Shown here piece by piece: positions 1 through 8,422 of a stretch of DNA of 64,000 nucleotides. Position numbers and translations under genes: made by a program. The notes beneath the pieces were generated by a model. That model did no database searches. It had not been told where the DNA came from and worked only from the letters and a program-made list of their open reading frames with translations. This DNA comes from Phycisphaerales bacterium (GTDB lineage Bacteria > Planctomycetota > Phycisphaerae > Phycisphaerales > SM1A02). The DNA is taken from positions 59,709 to 123,708 of the forward strand of contig JAQWMQ010000019.1 in NCBI GenBank assembly GCA_029246705.1. Direction: 5' to 3'. Numbering within the stretch: position 1 is the first letter of the stretch; every line of letters begins with the position of its first letter.

Positions 1-173
1 ATGGACCCACTTTGACGCTGCAGCCTCTGAACCTCCGCCCGCGCGACGGATGCCCGTGAGTACTCGGGATGAAGGATGAACACGACTGCCACCAGCGACA
101 TCAGGAGAATCGTCCCGACTGCAAGCTGGATCCTGCGCTTCACGCCTCGCTCGATACCGTCGATGGTCTGCAT
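1..173 (-). CDS. pilO: PilO-like type IV pilus assembly protein, N-terminal part (cut by window edge)
   Basis: Partial gene. The minus-strand reading frame opens with ATG at 173 and stays open to base 1, giving 57 residues. They show a basic N-terminus (GVKRRIQ), one hydrophobic segment at about residues 17-34 and then a helical, charged stretch, which is the PilO layout: short cytoplasmic tail, single inner-membrane helix, periplasmic coiled coil. The start codon overlaps the stop of the upstream pilN-like gene (TGATG). The assignment rests mainly on the pilM-pilN-pilO order, because the diagnostic periplasmic domain lies outside the window. In characterised systems PilO pairs with PilN to form the alignment complex between the PilM ring and the secretin. 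Confidence 0.6.
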   Translation of the reverse strand, partial: MQTIDGIERGVKRRIQLAVGTILLMSLVAVVFILHPEYSRASVARAEVQRLQRQSGS

Positions 174-823
174 CAGGAATGTCCTTCCACGACGATCGCA
201 TGTTCAGATTCGATTTCGACCGCCTTCCAGGGAGTCTCGAGATCCACCTCGAAATCGACCGAGAAGCGCGTCTTGACCTCGTCACCCTGTTCGACAAGTG
301 CCGTGAATCCCCGCCGCACCTCTTCGAAGGGATTGCGCTCGCGGAGCTGGTGGACGAAGTCGCGTACCGTTGATTCGTCCGGCGCAAAGCCCTGGAGTCG
401 TCCGATCAATCGGCGATCACCGGCGCGCTGGCCCCTGGAATCCACCCTGACACCGGTCACATCGACCATGAGTTGCTCGAGAACGACGCCTTCGGGGAGC
501 GTGTTGGCCATCGTGACCAGGACGCCGCCCACGGGAATCGGAAGCGCGACGCTGCGCCAGGCTTCGATTCGATCACTGGTGCTCTGCAGCTGCTCGAGCA
601 GCGACTTTTCAAGCTGTTCTGCGGACAGGACCTGGTCGGCTCGGTCACGCGCCTCGGTCAGTCTCGCCTCAGCGCTCGAGCGGACGATCCGGGCGTGAAA
701 GACCAGCAAGATCAGGATTGCAACGGCCACCACTCCGCAGAATGCGATGCGACGGTTGAGCAACCGAAGACGAGCCCGGGCACCGAAGACCGGGGGCAGA
801 AGATCGATGCGTCCGTCGTTCAT
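173..823 (-). CDS. pilN: PilN-like type IV pilus inner-membrane assembly protein
   Basis: 216 residues. The N-terminus carries a short motif (IDLLPP) resembling the conserved INLLP-type PilN peptide that docks into PilM. It is followed by a transmembrane helix at about residues 27-45 and a coiled-coil-like periplasmic region rich in Glu, Gln and Arg. The C-terminal half has the alternating pattern of the PilN/PilO ferredoxin-like fold. The start at 823 overlaps the end of pilM (stop at 820) by four bases and the stop overlaps the pilO start, so translational coupling is likely. Role inferred from family: alignment subcomplex of a type IV pilus or type II secretion-like machine. Confidence 0.75.
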   Translation of the reverse strand: MNDGRIDLLPPVFGARARLRLLNRRIAFCGVVAVAILILLVFHARIVRSSAEARLTEARDRADQVLSAEQLEKSLLEQLQSTSDRIEAWRSVALPIPVGGVLVTMANTLPEGVVLEQLMVDVTGVRVDSRGQRAGDRRLIGRLQGFAPDESTVRDFVHQLRERNPFEEVRRGFTALVEQGDEVKTRFSVDFEVDLETPWKAVEIESEHAIVVEGHS

Positions 824-1941
824 GCGGCCTCCCTGCTCTTGCGTGATGTGCGAACCCGCTGATTTCGCTGGGCAAGCCCCATGGCCGCGGTCCAGGCGGA
901 GGGATCCGCCTCATTGGCCCCGATCGAAACCAGTTCGGATGCGATCCGCGAGATGGTGCCACTGGCATCGTCCTGCAGGACCTCGATGCCACAGCGTTCC
1001 GAAATCATGGTCCCGAGACCGGGTTCGAATGAATCGCGCCCGCTGAGAACGATCTGTTCGGGTCGGGTTCCCCTGAAGGCGACCGCACAATGTCGAAGGC
1101 ACAGCGCGATTTCAGAAGCCAGTTCATGGAGAAGCGGCTTGGTGGAATCGATTGCTCCGGCTTCGACGGCTTCGTCGAGCTGACGCCCGGAACGAAGTGC
1201 CTGACGACGATCCCTGCGCAGTCTCGAGGCTTCCTGGAGTTCGACGTGGAGACTCCTGCTCATCTCGAGGTCGAAGGCATCACCACCAACCGGAATGGTC
1301 TTGCAGAAACCCATGCGTTCACCGCGAAGGAACATCATCGTCGATCCCTTGGCGCCCACATCGACTATCACATGGACTCGTTCACGATCCTGCTGACGCC
1401 GGTAGAGGCTGGTATGGGTTCGAGCGACACCACAGAATCCGGGTTCGAGCGAAAGCGGCGCAAGCCCGCAATCGAGGATCATCTCGAGCCAGGGTTCGGC
1501 CAGTCGGTCATCCATTGCGAAGAGAACGACCTCGGGACGGTCTCCGTCATCACTCGAATATCGAGCGCCGGTTCGCATGCCGTCGACCTGGAGCGATTCA
1601 CGGGGGATGTCGAAACGCTCGGAGGCTTCCCAGGTGAGTGACTCCCGGATCTCCTTTGAGGGCATCTCGGGCATCCGGATGGGATGAAGATTGATGATCC
1701 CCCTGGGCGCGCCCACTATGCAGGTCGTTCCCGAAAAACCGGATCGGCGCAGTACCTTGCGCATCTGGTTCCTGAATTCGTGTCGACCACGGTCCAGGCA
1801 ATCCTCACGAGGAAGGGATGCGGCGGCACGGATCCTGAGGGTTCGAGAATCCAGCTGGATCATTCGGATCGCATCGTCACCGACATCCACACCAATCGGT
1901 GTCCGCCGGGCAAGACCTGGAATCATTGATCGAACTGTCAA
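820..1941 (-). CDS. pilM: PilM-like actin-fold pilus assembly ATPase
   Basis: 373 residues if translated from the TTG at 1941, which has a GGAG-type ribosome site seven bases upstream; an ATG at 1926 without a good site is the alternative. The N-terminus (RTPIGVDVGDDAIRMIQL) is the phosphate-1 motif of the actin/FtsA-like ATPase fold, and a second glycine-rich nucleotide motif (VIVDVGAKGSTMMFL) sits near residue 205, as expected for PilM. The protein should form a cytoplasmic ring that binds the PilN N-terminus. It is the first gene of the pilM-pilN-pilO run. No pilus ATPase (PilB/PilT) or PilC gene lies in the window, so the machine must be completed elsewhere. Confidence 0.8.
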   Translation of the reverse strand: MTVRSMIPGLARRTPIGVDVGDDAIRMIQLDSRTLRIRAAASLPREDCLDRGRHEFRNQMRKVLRRSGFSGTTCIVGAPRGIINLHPIRMPEMPSKEIRESLTWEASERFDIPRESLQVDGMRTGARYSSDDGDRPEVVLFAMDDRLAEPWLEMILDCGLAPLSLEPGFCGVARTHTSLYRRQQDRERVHVIVDVGAKGSTMMFLRGERMGFCKTIPVGGDAFDLEMSRSLHVELQEASRLRRDRRQALRSGRQLDEAVEAGAIDSTKPLLHELASEIALCLRHCAVAFRGTRPEQIVLSGRDSFEPGLGTMISERCGIEVLQDDASGTISRIASELVSIGANEADPSAWTAAMGLAQRNQRVRTSRKSREAA

Positions 1942-2107
1942 GGCGCCTCTCCCTGGATACCCCTGATTGATTGCGAGGGGTACTCATCATTTCTCATCGG
2001 TCGTGAAGGGCGCGTTGTGAAGGGCATCAGCCAGTCGAACCATCTCGCGTTCGGTCTGTAGCGTCTGCGTCGACTTCACTGGATCTGCAGGCTGGGTCCG
2101 AGTGCGG

Positions 2108-2716
2108 TCAGGAACCGCTCTCGAGGACTTCCACGGTCGTCTTCCCCGTGAAGGGCGCGATGGTGACGAGGTACCGGTGACCGTCGCCACCCTCGAGCTC
2201 GATCTCACCACCGGTTCCGGGTGCTCCACCACTGGAAGAGACTGATCCGCCGAACTCGTCGAACGTGATGTAGTCCATGCCCGAATCGATGCTCACTGAA
2301 GTGATCCGCACATCACCGAAACGGCCGTCCTTCGAGAAGTCCACGATGTACCGGCCATCCACGTCCGAGTTGGACATGGGATCGAGGATGTGGTCCGCCG
2401 TGCCTGAATCGTAGGGAAAACTGAAATCCTCGGGCGTGACCCGCATGATGCAGTAGCCGACGTATTCGGAACCGGAAACGTCATCCTCGTTCTTGATGAA
2501 CTGGAGACGTCGATACTCCTGGTTCGCCAGTGCGTCCGACTGGGCGAAGATCAGGTCCGAGATCACCGAGCGTGATGCCGCCTGGATCGCGAAGGTGCTT
2601 CGATCGACGAGGTTCGGGACCAGGAGCGTTCCCGAAAGACCGAGGACCGCAACCACCACGATCAGTTCCACCAGGGTGTACGCGCGCTTCGATGTTGTGA
2701 GCCGGGGCTTCATCAT
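2108..2716 (-). CDS. GspH/FimT-like pseudopilin
   Basis: About 202 residues from the ATG at 2716 (a second ATG follows at 2713, and a TTG lies upstream at 2722). The type III signal is visible as a basic leader followed by YTLVELIVVVAVLG, with the essential Glu at +5. The residue before the cleavage site is Ala rather than the usual Gly. The rest is a soluble beta-rich domain with a glycine- and serine-rich loop (GGSVSSSGGAPGTGG) near the C-terminus, typical of minor pseudopilins of the GspH/FimT group. The length fits that family. It begins two bases after the stop of the upstream gene, so it belongs to the same transcript. It probably initiates or caps a pseudopilus, but its partner proteins are not resolved here. 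Confidence 0.75.
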   Translation of the reverse strand: MMKPRLTTSKRAYTLVELIVVVAVLGLSGTLLVPNLVDRSTFAIQAASRSVISDLIFAQSDALANQEYRRLQFIKNEDDVSGSEYVGYCIMRVTPEDFSFPYDSGTADHILDPMSNSDVDGRYIVDFSKDGRFGDVRITSVSIDSGMDYITFDEFGGSVSSSGGAPGTGGEIELEGGDGHRYLVTIAPFTGKTTVEVLESGS

Positions 2717-2718
2717 CG

Positions 2719-3198
2719 TCAATCACTCGATTCCGTTGAGTCGTCTGCCCCATGAGTGAGTCGACGAACACCGCCGGACTTGCCCGAAAGACCGCTGTTT
2801 GCGCCGGCCTTGCCGGAAGGCATCGCTCGCGAGACCGCGTCGGAAAGCCGGTCATAGTCCAGTTCGACCGAACCGACGTTCACGCGGGTGTCCCCGTTCT
2901 GGATCAACTGCCTGATCACGCGCAGCTCGTAGAGCATTTCCCGCATGACGTCGAGCTGCTCGACTCTCTGTGAACCCGCATTCAGGAACCCCGGCACACT
3001 GCCCACGTTGGGGCGGAAACCGGGAGCCCGGGTGAGATCCGAGTCACGAAGAGCCGAATCGCGAATCGACTGATCGCTCTGCGGCCCTGCATACACGCTT
3101 GAACTCAAGCCGATGTCACGGAGAACCCCCACGCCCACCAGCACGACCAGCGCAAGTGCAATGGGACCAAGAAATTCGTAGGTTGGAAATCGCTTCAT
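2719..3198 (-). CDS. Single-pass membrane protein of unknown function in the pilin cluster
   Basis: 159 residues from the ATG at 3198, chosen because GGAGG lies just upstream; the in-frame start at 3264 would add an unlikely Arg/Ser-rich leader. One transmembrane segment lies at about residues 10-30, followed by a periplasmic domain with a probable amphipathic helix (VEQLDVMREMLYELRVIRQLIQ) and a low-complexity Gly/Ser tail (SGKAGANSGLSGKSGG). I recognise no family. Its place between pseudopilin genes suggests a structural or assembly role in the same envelope machine, but that is context only. Confidence 0.6.
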   Translation of the reverse strand: MKRFPTYEFLGPIALALVVLVGVGVLRDIGLSSSVYAGPQSDQSIRDSALRDSDLTRAPGFRPNVGSVPGFLNAGSQRVEQLDVMREMLYELRVIRQLIQNGDTRVNVGSVELDYDRLSDAVSRAMPSGKAGANSGLSGKSGGVRRLTHGADDSTESSD

Positions 3199-3260
3199 CG
3201 TCAATCCTCCGGGAATCCTCAGGAGATGGGACCTTTTGTTCGTACGTGAGACTGATCGGC

Positions 3261-3809
3261 TCAATTCAGGGTCGATGTGAGCAATAGACCGGGGTTGTCG
3301 AGTTCCCGGACCCTCTCATCCAGCAGACTCGAAGTGAGCTCGACCGAATCCGAATCCTCGGCGGACGAGACCACGCGGGCGCAGTACCTGATGTCCCTTC
3401 GCGTGAACCGGATGAACGAGGGATCTGCGACCGACTCGTGCATCATGGGATCACAGGGACCGACATGTTCACAGAGCGAGGTCGCGACCAGGGCGTCGGC
3501 GTTCACGGTCTGGGTGAAGACGACCAGCTCACAGGGATCGATCATCCCGGGGCGCCGGGGACCATCGTGCCAGACGATGAGGGCCCAGTCATGGCGCATG
3601 GGGTCCTCGGTGCGAGCAACGATCTGCCAGTCGGAGGACGCTTCCACCATGCGGCTGATCGGGTGGAGCGTGGTGCTTCGACGGACCATGTCGGGCTGGC
3701 TGAATTCATCCGCGGGCGGCGCAAAGGCCGCGGCCGCCACGGGGATCATGAGCAGGAGCGGCAGCAACCTGATCATGTCCGGCCTGTTGATGGTGCGGCG
3801 TGTACTCAC
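3261..3809 (-). CDS. Exported protein of unknown function in the pilin cluster
   Basis: 182 residues from a GTG at 3809; an in-frame ATG at 3776 gives a cleaner signal peptide (MIRLLPLLLMIPVAAAAFA) and may be the true start. The mature part is about 150 residues with four cysteines and no recognisable motif. It lies three bases after the stop of the upstream pilin gene, so it is probably cotranscribed. It might be a pilus-associated periplasmic factor; no function can be assigned from sequence. Confidence 0.55.
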   Translation of the reverse strand: MSTRRTINRPDMIRLLPLLLMIPVAAAAFAPPADEFSQPDMVRRSTTLHPISRMVEASSDWQIVARTEDPMRHDWALIVWHDGPRRPGMIDPCELVVFTQTVNADALVATSLCEHVGPCDPMMHESVADPSFIRFTRRDIRYCARVVSSAEDSDSVELTSSLLDERVRELDNPGLLLTSTLN

Positions 3810-3812
3810 TGT

Positions 3813-4256
3813 TCACCAGCCGCTTGCACTTCCGTCGGAACCGATCGCTTCGAGCTCCCAGATATCGGGGTCCCACACCAGGGTGTAGCCCGCGGGGACC
3901 TGGAACCCGTTGCTCGGGTTGGAATCGAGGTCCAGTGGGGTCGAGCTGATCAACCCCTCGTCGGTGAGAGCGTCCACCACCGAACCCATGTCCTCGCCCA
4001 GGGGCCTCACCGTTCCGTGCCGGGCGAAGTAGAGGGTCACCTGCCCACGCAGCACGTTCAGCTGCGAATGCGCGGCGGTCTTCTCAGCCTGATCGGTGGC
4101 ATTGGTGAACTGAGGCACGACGATCGCGGCCAGGATGCCGAGAATCACCACCACGATCAATATCTCGATGAGGGTGAACCCACGAGGCTTCCTCGAGATC
4201 CCCGAGGTCTTCCCGGTGTTCCCAAGGTTCGTTGCGGTGTTCATTTGAATCATCAT
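3813..4256 (-). CDS. Type IV pilin / GspG-like major pseudopilin (copy 2)
   Basis: 147 residues from ATG 4256 (ATG 4253 is equally possible; both follow GGGAG). The class III signal is textbook: RKPRGFTLIEILIVVV with Gly at -1, Phe at +1 and Glu at +5. A C-terminal domain of about 100 residues follows, with a GspG-like region (STPLDLDSNPSNGFQVPAGY). The hydrophobic helix is nearly identical to that of the pilin gene just upstream, so the two are paralogs. The stop lies three bases before the next gene. A strong terminator (4469-4507) separates it from the other pilin, so it probably has its own promoter in 4257-4468, although I see no clear one. Confidence 0.85.
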   Translation of the reverse strand: MMIQMNTATNLGNTGKTSGISRKPRGFTLIEILIVVVILGILAAIVVPQFTNATDQAEKTAAHSQLNVLRGQVTLYFARHGTVRPLGEDMGSVVDALTDEGLISSTPLDLDSNPSNGFQVPAGYTLVWDPDIWELEAIGSDGSASGW

Positions 4257-4468
4257 CGATCTCCCTACAGTCTGGTCCAGATGCAATGCCGGCGACCAAT
4301 CGCCGAACTCCTGTCCCCCGTGGACGACGTCGATGGTCGACGCATCCACAACAAGAGTCGGTTTCCTGAGCCGCGTTCCAAAGAACAATGCGGAGAAGAT
4401 GGGGTAGATGGGTCGGGTGGTGCGGGCGAAAGATCCGAGAACCCACCGAGAACGAAACCAATGGACAC

Positions 4469-4507
4469 AAAAAAAACGACGCCGCGGCATCCTTGCCGCG
4501 GCGTCGT
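4469..4507 (-). terminator. Rho-independent terminator after pilin copy 1
   Basis: On the minus strand a perfect 14-bp stem (4494-4507 with 4476-4489), a four-base loop and a run of eight T residues (4476-4469) form a canonical intrinsic terminator. It lies about 40 bases after the stop of the pilin gene ending at 4549 and would strongly separate that gene from the pilin/pilM operon downstream. Confidence 0.93.
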
Positions 4508-4548
4508 GTCCTCACACTTGTCTCATGACGGTGAGTCTTCGCTTGTGA

Positions 4549-4935
4549 TCACCAGTCTTCGCCGGTGACGATCAGACGGCCACCGTTGACACCCCACGCA
4601 TAGTCGCCACCAAGGGTGGGGACCGCGGGGATGAACGGAGTCATCGGATCGCCATCGGGATCGGTGGTCGACATGAGGTCCGCCCAGCAGAGGACCGGGC
4701 TGTCGATGGTGCCGTCGTCGCTGGCATCGCCGGGCAGGACGCCGAACTTCGCACGGAAGAGCTGCACCTGGCTGCGCATCGACTGCAGCTGGGTCTTGGA
4801 CTGGCTTTCAGCGGCTTCGTCGGCGGCGTTGGTGAACTGCGGGATCACGATCGCGGCAAGAATGCCGAGAATCACGACCACGATGAGAATTTCGATGAGG
4901 GTGAAGCCACGCTTGATGGTCTTACGAGTCGACAT
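4549..4935 (-). CDS. Type IV pilin / GspG-like major pseudopilin (copy 1)
   Basis: 128 residues from ATG 4935, ten bases after an AAGGA site. The longer frame back to 5175 only adds a basic non-pilin leader. The signal KRGFTLIEILIVVVILG has Gly(-1), Phe(+1) and Glu(+5) and merges into the N-terminal assembly helix. The remaining 90 residues are acidic, with two cysteines-free loops and a short aromatic end (TGEDW). The helix is almost identical to that of the pilin ending at 3813, but the globular part differs. The gene stands alone: a 385-base leader lies upstream and an intrinsic terminator downstream, which suits a highly expressed major subunit. Whether it builds a pilus or a secretion pseudopilus cannot be told from sequence. 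Confidence 0.87.
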   Translation of the reverse strand: MSTRKTIKRGFTLIEILIVVVILGILAAIVIPQFTNAADEAAESQSKTQLQSMRSQVQLFRAKFGVLPGDASDDGTIDSPVLCWADLMSTTDPDGDPMTPFIPAVPTLGGDYAWGVNGGRLIVTGEDW

Positions 4936-5320
4936 GGTGAGAAGATCCTTCCTGAATCCGGCGCATGAGCGCTCAATGTTCGGTGGGGCTCCGATACGGC
5001 CGAAGCGCCCCTGTTCCGAATCCTGACAGTCGGGATCTCGTTGACCCCTGCCTCGAATCGTCGACTCGCTCCTTCGAGCGCTCCGACGGGATGCGCAACC
5101 AAGTCGTTCGGATGCCCCCCTCCGCTCGGCATCCGCTTGGTTGCGTGAAGTTCTCATCGGATGGCCGGAGTGCACACTGAAGCAGGAGACCGGTTTCGAT
5201 TCAGTGGTGTGCCGTCATGACCATCAGTCGTTGCCCAGTCGTTCCAGATGGAACGCCTGGGCCCTGCCGGAGTACCGTGAACCACTGGTTCTCGGTCCAT
5301 GCCCGGCTCGGTCGATGGGG
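4936..5320. other. 385-base gene-free leader upstream of pilin copy 1
   Basis: No credible gene. The notable content is an 18-bp bulged hairpin (listed separately) and a smaller CGCTC/GAGCG stem-loop at 5067-5080. I see no convincing -10/-35 pair. On the minus strand this is the 3' flank of the small gene ending at 5321 and the probable 5' leader or promoter region of the pilin gene. Confidence 0.5.
5094..5145 (-). promoter_or_regulatory. Long bulged hairpin in pilin leader
   Basis: Two perfect arms, 5094-5103 with 5136-5145 (10 bp) and 5109-5116 with 5128-5135 (8 bp), are interrupted only by a five-base bulge on one side (5104-5108) and closed by an 11-base loop. No T-run follows on either strand, so it is not a standard intrinsic terminator. 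It may be an RNA regulatory or stability element in the pilin transcript, or a protein-binding inverted repeat. Confidence 0.5.
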
Positions 5321-5707
5321 TCAGGCCGCCACGGCGAAATCGATGTCGAGAGTGATCAGCCAACCGTCACCATCACGCCGCGAGAATGCGATCACGCCTC
5401 GACAGGCGGTTCGCGAAGCGTCTTCCCAACCAACGGTCACCAGCGAACCGATCTCGACCGGCTCCCGGCAGGTGCCGATGACCCGCCCGTCGACCTGGTG
5501 CAGGTCGGTGATCTCGTGCATCATCCCGAAGGCATCGCCACCCAGACGAAAGAGCGTCGCGATCCCCTGGATCGGCGTGGCCTCGGGCCTGCGGGCCTTG
5601 ATCTGGAAGCCCTCCACCACGGTGATGGTGGGAACGGCGAAGGTCTCGGGGCCCGCGAGTACGTCTGCGGTGACAGCGTCGTCCGATGTCAATCTGATGG
5701 TGCTCAT
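5321..5707 (-). CDS. Conserved-looking small soluble protein of unknown function
   Basis: 128 residues from ATG 5707. No signal peptide or membrane segment. The composition is a beta-rich alternation of hydrophobic and charged residues ending in FSRRDGDGWLITLDIDF, which loosely recalls a PilZ-type barrel, but the RxxxR and (D/N)xSxxG c-di-GMP motifs are absent, so I do not assign PilZ. Codon usage (high GC3) matches its neighbours. It is transcribed towards the pilin gene and diverges from the serine operon. Confidence 0.55.
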   Translation of the reverse strand: MSTIRLTSDDAVTADVLAGPETFAVPTITVVEGFQIKARRPEATPIQGIATLFRLGGDAFGMMHEITDLHQVDGRVIGTCREPVEIGSLVTVGWEDASRTACRGVIAFSRRDGDGWLITLDIDFAVAA

Positions 5708-5934
5708 GTGTTTGGTCCGGCTTGGGGGGGGGCGGCATCCGTGCCGCGGTCCGTCTCGGCTCCGCCGAACAACGCGTTCCATCACGCTGCCGGAATCTTT
5801 TCGGACGATGGGAGGGGGCCTTTGAGGCAGATGCCGATATTCCCGAAGAATCCACCGCTTGAGGGCCCAAATCAGCCTTCACTCGGCTTCCGGGGCATCC
5901 TCCGATACCATGCCCTGTCCAGAATGGAGTCCAG

Positions 5935-7218
5935 ATGATCCACATCCATCCCTTTCCAGCTGAAATGCCCAGCGAAGAGAAGGCGTCCCGAGTCGCAAGT
6001 GTCCCCTATGACGTCGTCTCCACGGCGGAGGCTCGGGTTCTGGCGAAAGGGAATGACGACTCCTTCCTGCACGTGGTCAGGCCGGAGATCGATCTTGGCA
6101 CCGATGCCGACCCCTACGGCGATGCGGTCTACCAACTTGCGAGGACGAACCTCGAATCATTCAGGTCGCGCGGGCTGCTCACTGCCGACACCGCTTCCTC
6201 GATCTATCTATACAGACTGACCTGGCGAGGACGATCCCAGGTGGGCGTGGTCTGCTGCTGCGAGGTCGAGCAGTACCGAAACGACCTCATCAAGCGACAC
6301 GAATTCACGAGACCGGACAAGGAGAACGACCGGGTGCGACACCTGGTCGAGACCGGGACCCACGCGGAAGGCGTGATTCTCAGCTTCCATGACCAACCCG
6401 ACATCGCCGCACTCATGGAGGAAGACCTTGCCTCGCCCCCACTGTTCGACTTCACGGCCGAAGACGGGGTTGAGCATGCCCTCTGGCGGGTGCGGGACGC
6501 GGACGCATATGTCGCCGCATTCGAACAGCTCGATGCCCTGTACATAGCTGACGGACATCACCGCTCAGCCGCAGCGGAGCGAGCACCTCGGTCACACCTC
6601 GTCGAACAGCATGGCGGTTCGACCATGCTCAAGACGGAGGACGAAGACCTCGAGCACGATGGTGATGATGAATTCATGCGGTTCATGGCCGTCTGCTTCC
6701 CTGCCAGCCAGCTGGAGATCCTTGCCTACAACCGCGTGGTCAAGGATCGCGCGGGACTTTCCAGCGCCCAGTTCATGGCAGCCCTGGCGGAAGTCGGCAC
6801 GGTCGAGGCGGTATCGGACCCGATTCCGGGCGAACGCGGCAAGGTCTGCATCTTCAACGATGGAAGCTGGCACCGACTGAGCTTCGACCCGGCCGGGATC
6901 AATGCCGCGGACCCGGTGGAATCACTCGATTGCGCCCTGCTCCAGAACCTGGTTCTGGGCCCCATCCTGGGGATCGCCGATCCGCGAACGGACAAGAGGA
7001 TCGAATTCGTCGGCGGCATACGCGGAACCGACGAGATCGCGGACAGATCGGGTGTGGACGGCGTCGGCTTCTCGATGCATCCCACGACGATGATGGAACT
7101 ATTGGCGGTGGCGGATGCCGGGCTGATCATGCCCCCGAAGTCGACCTGGTTCGAACCCAAGCTACGTAGCGGCCTTTTCGTACACCGATTCAGCGGGAGC
7201 AGACCATGCGAGTCCTGA
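5935..7218 (+). CDS. DUF1015 family protein of a serine biosynthesis operon
   Basis: 427 residues, full length for DUF1015 (COG4198). Visible family signatures are VPYDVVS near residue 24, KRHEFTRPDKENDR at 120-133 and YIADGHHRSAAA at 203-214. The DGHHR block resembles the catalytic loop of the ParB/sulfiredoxin/SerK fold. The start at 5935 has GGAG five bases upstream. The gene overlaps serA by 13 bases and serC follows three bases after serA, so the three form one operon. The biochemical role is not established; the location argues for a step in phosphoserine or serine metabolism. No serB-type phosphatase gene is in this cluster. Confidence 0.85.
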   Translation: MIHIHPFPAEMPSEEKASRVASVPYDVVSTAEARVLAKGNDDSFLHVVRPEIDLGTDADPYGDAVYQLARTNLESFRSRGLLTADTASSIYLYRLTWRGRSQVGVVCCCEVEQYRNDLIKRHEFTRPDKENDRVRHLVETGTHAEGVILSFHDQPDIAALMEEDLASPPLFDFTAEDGVEHALWRVRDADAYVAAFEQLDALYIADGHHRSAAAERAPRSHLVEQHGGSTMLKTEDEDLEHDGDDEFMRFMAVCFPASQLEILAYNRVVKDRAGLSSAQFMAALAEVGTVEAVSDPIPGERGKVCIFNDGSWHRLSFDPAGINAADPVESLDCALLQNLVLGPILGIADPRTDKRIEFVGGIRGTDEIADRSGVDGVGFSMHPTTMMELLAVADAGLIMPPKSTWFEPKLRSGLFVHRFSGSRPCES

Positions 7219-8420
7219 TTGCGGACAAGTTTGAACAACAGGGAATCAACGAACTCGAGAGCCGAAAGTTCGAGGTGTTCTTCGAACCCACGGTGGGAGC
7301 GGACGAGCTCCCCTCGCGCGTGTCCGAGATCGACCCCAATGTCGTGGTGGTGCGTTCGACGAAGGTCACCAAGGAAGCCATCGAGGCCGGCGAGTCCCTG
7401 GAGCTCGTGGTGCGTGCCGGTGCGGGGTACAACACCATCGACACCCAGGCCGCGAGCATGAACGGGGTGTTCGTCTCAAACTGCCCGGGGAAGAACGCCC
7501 TTGCGGTGGCCGAGATCAGCTGGGGGCTCATCCTCTGCTGCGACCGGAGGATTCCCGACCAGACCCGGGACCTGCGAGCGGGCACCTGGAACAAGAAGGA
7601 ATACGCACGTGCTTCCGGAATCGCCGGGCGAACCCTGGGCGTCATCGGCATGGGACGAATCGGCCAGGCCATGGTCGATCGCGCCCATGCCTTCGGGATG
7701 AACATCGCCGCCTGGAGCCGCTCGCTTCAGGACGAGCAGGCCCAGGAGTACGGTGTCACCCGATGCGAGAACATCATCAACCTGGCGAAGCTCAGTGACG
7801 TGGTGTCCGTCCATGTGGCCGCCACCGATGGAACCAGGCACATCATCAACGACAAGTTCATCGATGCCATGCGGGAAGGATCGATCCTGATCAACACCAG
7901 CCGAAGCTCGGTCATGGATGAGAAGGCCGTGCTGCGAGGCATCCGCGAGAAGGGAATCCGGGTGGGCCTGGACGTCTTCGAAGGCGAACCCGGATCCGGG
8001 ACCGGCACCTTCAGCAATGAACTCATCAACGAGCCCGGGGTGTACGGCACCCACCACGTGGGTGCCTCGACCAACCAGGCCCAGGAGGCGATCGCCGGCG
8101 AGGCGGTACGCATCATCTGCGCCCATCGCGACAGTGGTGAGGTTCCCAACTGCGTCAACCAGTCGGAAGACCGGGGTTCGGCCCTGCTCACGGTTCGCCA
8201 CCGGAACAAGCCCGGCGTCCTTGCGAAGGTGTTCGACATCCTCAGTCAGGCTTCACTCAATGTCGAGGAGATGGAGAACCTGATCTACGAAGGCGGAGAA
8301 TCGGCCTGCGCCCGCATCCAGCTGGGTGCGACGCCTTCGCTGGCCGAAGTCGAGGCGATCGAAAGCCAGGACACCGTCCTCGGCGTCTCCATCGCAAGTC
8401 TTGAAACCGCAAAGAGCTGA
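7206..8420 (+). CDS. serA: D-3-phosphoglycerate dehydrogenase
   Basis: 404 residues. It oxidises 3-phosphoglycerate to 3-phosphohydroxypyruvate with NAD, the first step of the phosphorylated serine pathway. The Rossmann motif GVIGMGRIGQ (about residues 143-152), the catalytic Arg region (NTSRSS), the Glu in FEGEPGSG and the catalytic His in GTHHVGAS identify the D-2-hydroxyacid dehydrogenase fold. A C-terminal ACT domain (from about residue 325, VRHRNKPGVLAKVFDILSQ) suggests allosteric control by serine. It is the compact type without the long intervening domain. Overlap with the DUF1015 gene and tight spacing to serC support coupled expression. Confidence 0.95.
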   Translation: MRVLIADKFEQQGINELESRKFEVFFEPTVGADELPSRVSEIDPNVVVVRSTKVTKEAIEAGESLELVVRAGAGYNTIDTQAASMNGVFVSNCPGKNALAVAEISWGLILCCDRRIPDQTRDLRAGTWNKKEYARASGIAGRTLGVIGMGRIGQAMVDRAHAFGMNIAAWSRSLQDEQAQEYGVTRCENIINLAKLSDVVSVHVAATDGTRHIINDKFIDAMREGSILINTSRSSVMDEKAVLRGIREKGIRVGLDVFEGEPGSGTGTFSNELINEPGVYGTHHVGASTNQAQEAIAGEAVRIICAHRDSGEVPNCVNQSEDRGSALLTVRHRNKPGVLAKVFDILSQASLNVEEMENLIYEGGESACARIQLGATPSLAEVEAIESQDTVLGVSIASLETAKS

Positions 8421-8422
8421 CC

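Noticed and set aside
1987..2232. Frame overlapping the GspH-like gene
   Set aside because: Wrong frame over a supported pseudopilin gene, with no protein-like features.
5321..5707. PilZ domain in the small protein
   Set aside because: The c-di-GMP motifs RxxxR and (D/N)xSxxG are missing.
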